This document shows, piece by piece, positions 62,164-64,000 of a stretch of 64,000 bases of DNA (the first letter of the stretch is position 1; every line of letters starts with the position of its first letter). Source of the stretch: an uncultured Steroidobacter sp. Its GTDB lineage: Bacteria; Pseudomonadota; Gammaproteobacteria; Steroidobacterales; Steroidobacteraceae. The translations under genes and the position numbers were made by a program. The stretch lies in assembly GCF_937958065.1 (NCBI RefSeq), contig NZ_CALFXI010000033.1:1-64000 (forward strand), read 5' to 3'. The notes under the pieces were generated by a model. That model was not told where the DNA came from. It saw only the letters and a list, made by a program, of their open reading frames with translations, and did not search any database.

Positions 62164-62961
62164 ATGAACGCAACTGCCCTCCGTCCGGTCGGCGACCTGC
62201 TGCGCGAATGGCGCCAGCGGCGCCGCCTGAGCCAGCTCGACTGCGCCGTGGAAGCCGAGATTTCCTCCAAACATCTGAGCTTTCTGGAGACCGGCCGCTC
62301 GCGCCCCAGCCGCGAGATGCTGTTGAAGCTCGCCGAGTTGCTCGAGGTGCCGCTGCGGGAACGCAATACCTTGCTCATTTCGGCGGGATTCGCACCCATG
62401 TTTACCGAGCACAAGCTGGACGATCCCTCGCTGCAGGCTGCGCGGGATGCGATGGAAATGGTGCTCAAAGGTCACGAGCCCTATCCGGCGATCGCGGTCG
62501 ATCGACATTGGACCTTGCTCGCCGCCAATCGCGCCGTGGCGCCGATGCTCACCGACATCAAAGCGGAGCTGCTCGCGCCGCCAATGAATGTGCTGCGAGC
62601 CAGCCTGCATCCGGAGGGACTGGCACCGCGGATCGTGAATCTGGACCAGTGGCGCGCCCACATCTTCGCGCGCCTGCGCCGGCAGATCGAAGTCTCCGCC
62701 GATCCGGTCCTGACCGCATTGCTCGAAGAGCTCATGGCTTATCCCGCGCCGGCGCATCCCGCCCATCACCATCGCAGCGAAACCACCAATGCCTTCGTCG
62801 TGCCGCTGCGACTGGCAACACCGATCGGCGTACTCAGCTTCATCAGCACCACGACCGTCTTTGGCACTCCCATCGATGTAACTCTGTCAGAATTGGCACT
62901 GGAATCCTTTTTTCCCGCCGATGCGGCCACCGCCGCCGCGCTCCGACAGATGCCGTTATGA
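62164..62961 (+). CDS. XRE-family regulator with MmyB-like ligand-binding domain
   Basis: A 265-residue regulator. The N-terminal helix-turn-helix (about 8-65) reads LREWRQRRRLSQLDCAVEAE, then ISSKHLSFLETGRSRPSREM, typical of this subfamily. The C-terminal part (about 95-250) matches the PAS-like MmyB ligand-binding domain (YPAIAVDRHWTLLAANRA, LDQWRAHIFARLRRQ). In characterised members this domain binds fatty-acid-like molecules. No ribosome site is visible. Its stop overlaps the thioesterase start by 4 bases, which fits a lipid-linked signal. Confidence 0.9.
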   Translation: MNATALRPVGDLLREWRQRRRLSQLDCAVEAEISSKHLSFLETGRSRPSREMLLKLAELLEVPLRERNTLLISAGFAPMFTEHKLDDPSLQAARDAMEMVLKGHEPYPAIAVDRHWTLLAANRAVAPMLTDIKAELLAPPMNVLRASLHPEGLAPRIVNLDQWRAHIFARLRRQIEVSADPVLTALLEELMAYPAPAHPAHHHRSETTNAFVVPLRLATPIGVLSFISTTTVFGTPIDVTLSELALESFFPADAATAAALRQMPL

Positions 62962-63740
62962 GTTACGTCTACCGAGTCGAAGGTTCAATCGCCCACGCAC
63001 AGCCCTGCTCCGCCGGTCCCTGGGATCCCAGCATGCAGCACGGCGGCGCGCCGGCCGCCCTGATTGCCTGGGCCGTCGAGCGCATGCCCATGCGCGAGCC
63101 CATGCAAGTGGCGCGCATGACGTTCGATCTGCTGCGCCCCATCCCGGTCGCGCCGCTGGAAATCAAAATCGACGTGCAGCGCGAAGGCCGCAAGATCCAG
63201 GTCTGCAATGTGACTTTGTCAGCCGAGGGCGTGACGTGCGTGCGCGCTACAGTGCTGAAGATTCGACGCGCGGAAGTGGAGCTGCCCGAGCACATCATCG
63301 ATGAGCAAGTGACTCTGCCCGGCCCCGACCAGGGCCGGGAGGCCAAGATCCGCTTCAGCTCTCATGAGCAGTTCGCCGCGGGCGTGACGCTACGCTCGGT
63401 GCGAGGCACGTTCGGTGAAATGGGGCCCGGCGCGCTGTGGTTTCGCGCGCAACGACCGATCATCGAGGGTGAGCCGATCACACCGCTGATGCGCGCCGCC
63501 ATGACTGGCGATTTCTGTAATGGAGTCTCGTCGGTGCTCGACTTCAACGAGTGGACCTTCATCAACGCCGACCTGACCGTCAGTCTGGCGCGCATGCCGG
63601 TGGGCGAATGGATCCTGCTGGATGCGCAGACCTGGCTGGGCGAGCACGGCGCGGGCCTCGCGTTCGCGAAGCTTGGCGACGAGCGGGGTTATTTCGGGCG
63701 CGCCATTCAGAGCCTGGTGATCGAGCGGCGCGCGAAGTAA
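62958..63740 (+). CDS. Acyl-CoA thioesterase family protein (tandem hotdog)
   Basis: A 260-residue protein with two hotdog-like halves: GPWDPSMQHGGAPAALIAWAV with MQVARMTFDLLRPIPV in the first, and GDFCNGVSSVLDFNEWTFINADLTVSL in the second. This is the thioesterase-like superfamily (TesB-related, 4HBT_3). It would hydrolyse an acyl-CoA; chain length is not evident. It is translationally coupled to the XRE regulator by ATGA overlap. Confidence 0.85.
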   Translation: MSYVYRVEGSIAHAQPCSAGPWDPSMQHGGAPAALIAWAVERMPMREPMQVARMTFDLLRPIPVAPLEIKIDVQREGRKIQVCNVTLSAEGVTCVRATVLKIRRAEVELPEHIIDEQVTLPGPDQGREAKIRFSSHEQFAAGVTLRSVRGTFGEMGPGALWFRAQRPIIEGEPITPLMRAAMTGDFCNGVSSVLDFNEWTFINADLTVSLARMPVGEWILLDAQTWLGEHGAGLAFAKLGDERGYFGRAIQSLVIERRAK

Positions 63741-63744
63741 CGAA

Positions 63745-63981
63745 CTAGGATTTGCTTCCAGTCGGCGCCGCGGGTTCACTCGCGGCCGCCTTCTTCCGCT
63801 CCTCTTCTTCGCGGCGTTCCTTTCGGATCGTCCAGATCACGGTGCCAAACGCCGCGGCGATCACCAGCATCAGCGCCGCCATGACGAAAACCAGGCCGCC
63901 GGCCAATCGCCAGCCCTCGTACAGTCCCAGGGCAAGGCCGACTGGGGTCGTGACCATCAATATGGGTTTGGCGATGCGCAT
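63745..63981 (-). CDS. Small two-helix membrane protein, unknown
   Basis: A 78-residue protein with two hydrophobic segments (about 5-22 and 28-50) and a charged C-terminal tail rich in Arg, Glu and Lys (RKERREEEERKKA). I do not recognise it. It converges on the thioesterase gene with a 4-base gap and starts 19 bases from the right edge of the window, so its upstream context is unseen. Confidence 0.65.
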   Translation of the reverse strand: MRIAKPILMVTTPVGLALGLYEGWRLAGGLVFVMAALMLVIAAAFGTVIWTIRKERREEEERKKAAASEPAAPTGSKS

Positions 63982-64000
63982 GGGCCTATTGTAGAGCCGG

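Overview
The window is GC-rich, densely packed bacterial chromosome (about 50 protein genes in 64 kb) with no rRNA, tRNA, insertion sequence, prophage or CRISPR array that I can see. The gene set (glnE, opgGH, a PlpD-type patatin autotransporter, HutF/HutG histidine catabolism, TonB-dependent receptor, several outer-membrane barrels) points to a free-living, aerobic gammaproteobacterium, perhaps near Steroidobacteraceae/Nevskiales. That placement is inference from gene content only.

Layout. 1-8.9 kb: partial msrA, an AraC-type regulator, a structured 517-bp gap, a small conserved protein, the patatin/Omp85 autotransporter, then a PQQ-dependent dehydrogenase followed by a TonB-dependent receptor. 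8.9-23 kb: a Uma2-family protein, then a large divergent envelope locus. Its leftward arm has a one-haem DUF1588-like protein, a lipoprotein with duplicated cytochrome modules plus LamG, and a Tat-exported DUF1501-like protein. Its rightward arm has an HzsA-related dihaem-type lipoprotein, two outer-membrane barrel proteins, a TlpA thioredoxin, DUF4266, DUF3570 and DUF3187. 23-29 kb: a leftward housekeeping run of glnE, a zinc-finger protein, agmatine deiminase and a polyphosphate:AMP phosphotransferase. 29-36.8 kb: a degenerate trypsin-like protein, a glycine-zipper protein, sirtuin, an M20 amidohydrolase and ApbE pair, a DUF4382 lipoprotein, and a small stress pair.

36.9-46.7 kb is an osmoprotection block: treY, treZ and a sugar nucleotidyltransferase leftward, divergent from opgG-opgH. 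46.8-48 kb holds a hemerythrin-domain protein and a DUF2934 protein. 48-55.5 kb is a red-light signalling module: bacteriophytochrome, single-domain response regulator, hybrid kinase, heme oxygenase (which makes the biliverdin chromophore) and a GGDEF-EAL protein. 55.6-60.7 kb carries the histidine-utilisation genes hutG, hutU and hutF (leftward) and hutI (rightward); hutH is not in the window. 60.7-64 kb holds an outer-membrane barrel, a four-helix membrane protein, an XRE regulator coupled to an acyl-CoA thioesterase, and a small membrane protein.

The best candidate for an undescribed system is the divergent envelope locus at about 9.7-22.9 kb. It combines haem-binding lipoproteins, outer-membrane barrels, thiol chemistry and DUF4266/DUF3570, with an ApbE flavinylation gene about 10 kb further on and a LacI-like operator inside it. 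Its substrate cannot be read from sequence. Several strong non-coding palindromes and alternative hairpins are also recorded. All functional names rest on motif recognition by eye; no database search was run.
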